A program made the translations under genes and the position numbers. This document shows positions 7,722-7,802 of a DNA stretch of 7,802 bases, piece by piece. Numbering within the stretch: position 1 is the first letter of the stretch; each line of letters opens with the position of its first letter. Below the pieces are notes generated by a model. The model worked only from the letters and a program-made list of their open reading frames with translations. It was not told where the DNA came from and did no database searches. This DNA is from Aquisalimonas sp. (GTDB lineage: Bacteria; Pseudomonadota; Gammaproteobacteria; Nitrococcales; Aquisalimonadaceae), in assembly GCA_007133445.1 (NCBI GenBank), contig SLMR01000323.1:1-7802 (forward strand), in the 5' to 3' direction.

Positions 7722-7802
7722 TGCCAGTGGGATCGGACACGCAGACCGTGTCCTCGGCGCCCTGAACTCATCCACACGCGCCCCTCGAGGCAGCGACTGT
7801 GC

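Overview
The window is GC-rich chromosomal DNA. Its gene set points to a halotolerant gammaproteobacterium: a proteobacterial bet operon, two signal-peptide outer-membrane barrels and a long BTAD-type regulator. This assignment is an inference from gene content and base composition; no RNA gene or marker fixes the genus. No mobile element, CRISPR array, tRNA or rRNA was seen.

Right part (3775-7802, minus strand): a complete betI-betB-betA operon. BetI is the choline-sensing TetR repressor. BetA oxidises choline to betaine aldehyde and BetB oxidises that to glycine betaine, the compatible solute. betI and betB overlap by 8 bp. betB and betA are 79 bp apart, with a 9-bp-arm inverted repeat in the gap. 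Upstream of betI an AT-rich island holds a BetI-like dyad overlapped by a promoter reading into betI. A second candidate promoter points out of the right edge, where a choline transporter would be expected but is not visible.

Middle part (2307-3774): two short, divergently transcribed outer-membrane beta-barrel genes, 168 aa on minus and 183 aa on plus. They share a 280-bp regulatory region with an 11-bp-phased direct repeat and several dyads. GC-rich hairpins follow both genes; the one after the 183-aa gene is shared with the convergent betA.

Left part (1-2306, minus strand): one long gene for a cytoplasmic regulator. It has a helical, TPR-like N-terminal two thirds, an OmpR/SARP-type winged helix and a C-terminal BTAD-like domain, and no visible ATPase. 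A 20-bp-phased direct repeat lies upstream of it. After it, a strong ribosome binding site and an ATG at the left edge mark the start of another minus-strand gene. Upstream of that ATG is a perfect 19-bp palindrome resembling a PsrA-type fatty-acid-regulator operator.

The bet operon is conventional. The less explained parts are the BTAD regulator with its unknown targets, the paired barrels with their repeat-rich intergenic region, and the palindrome at the left edge.
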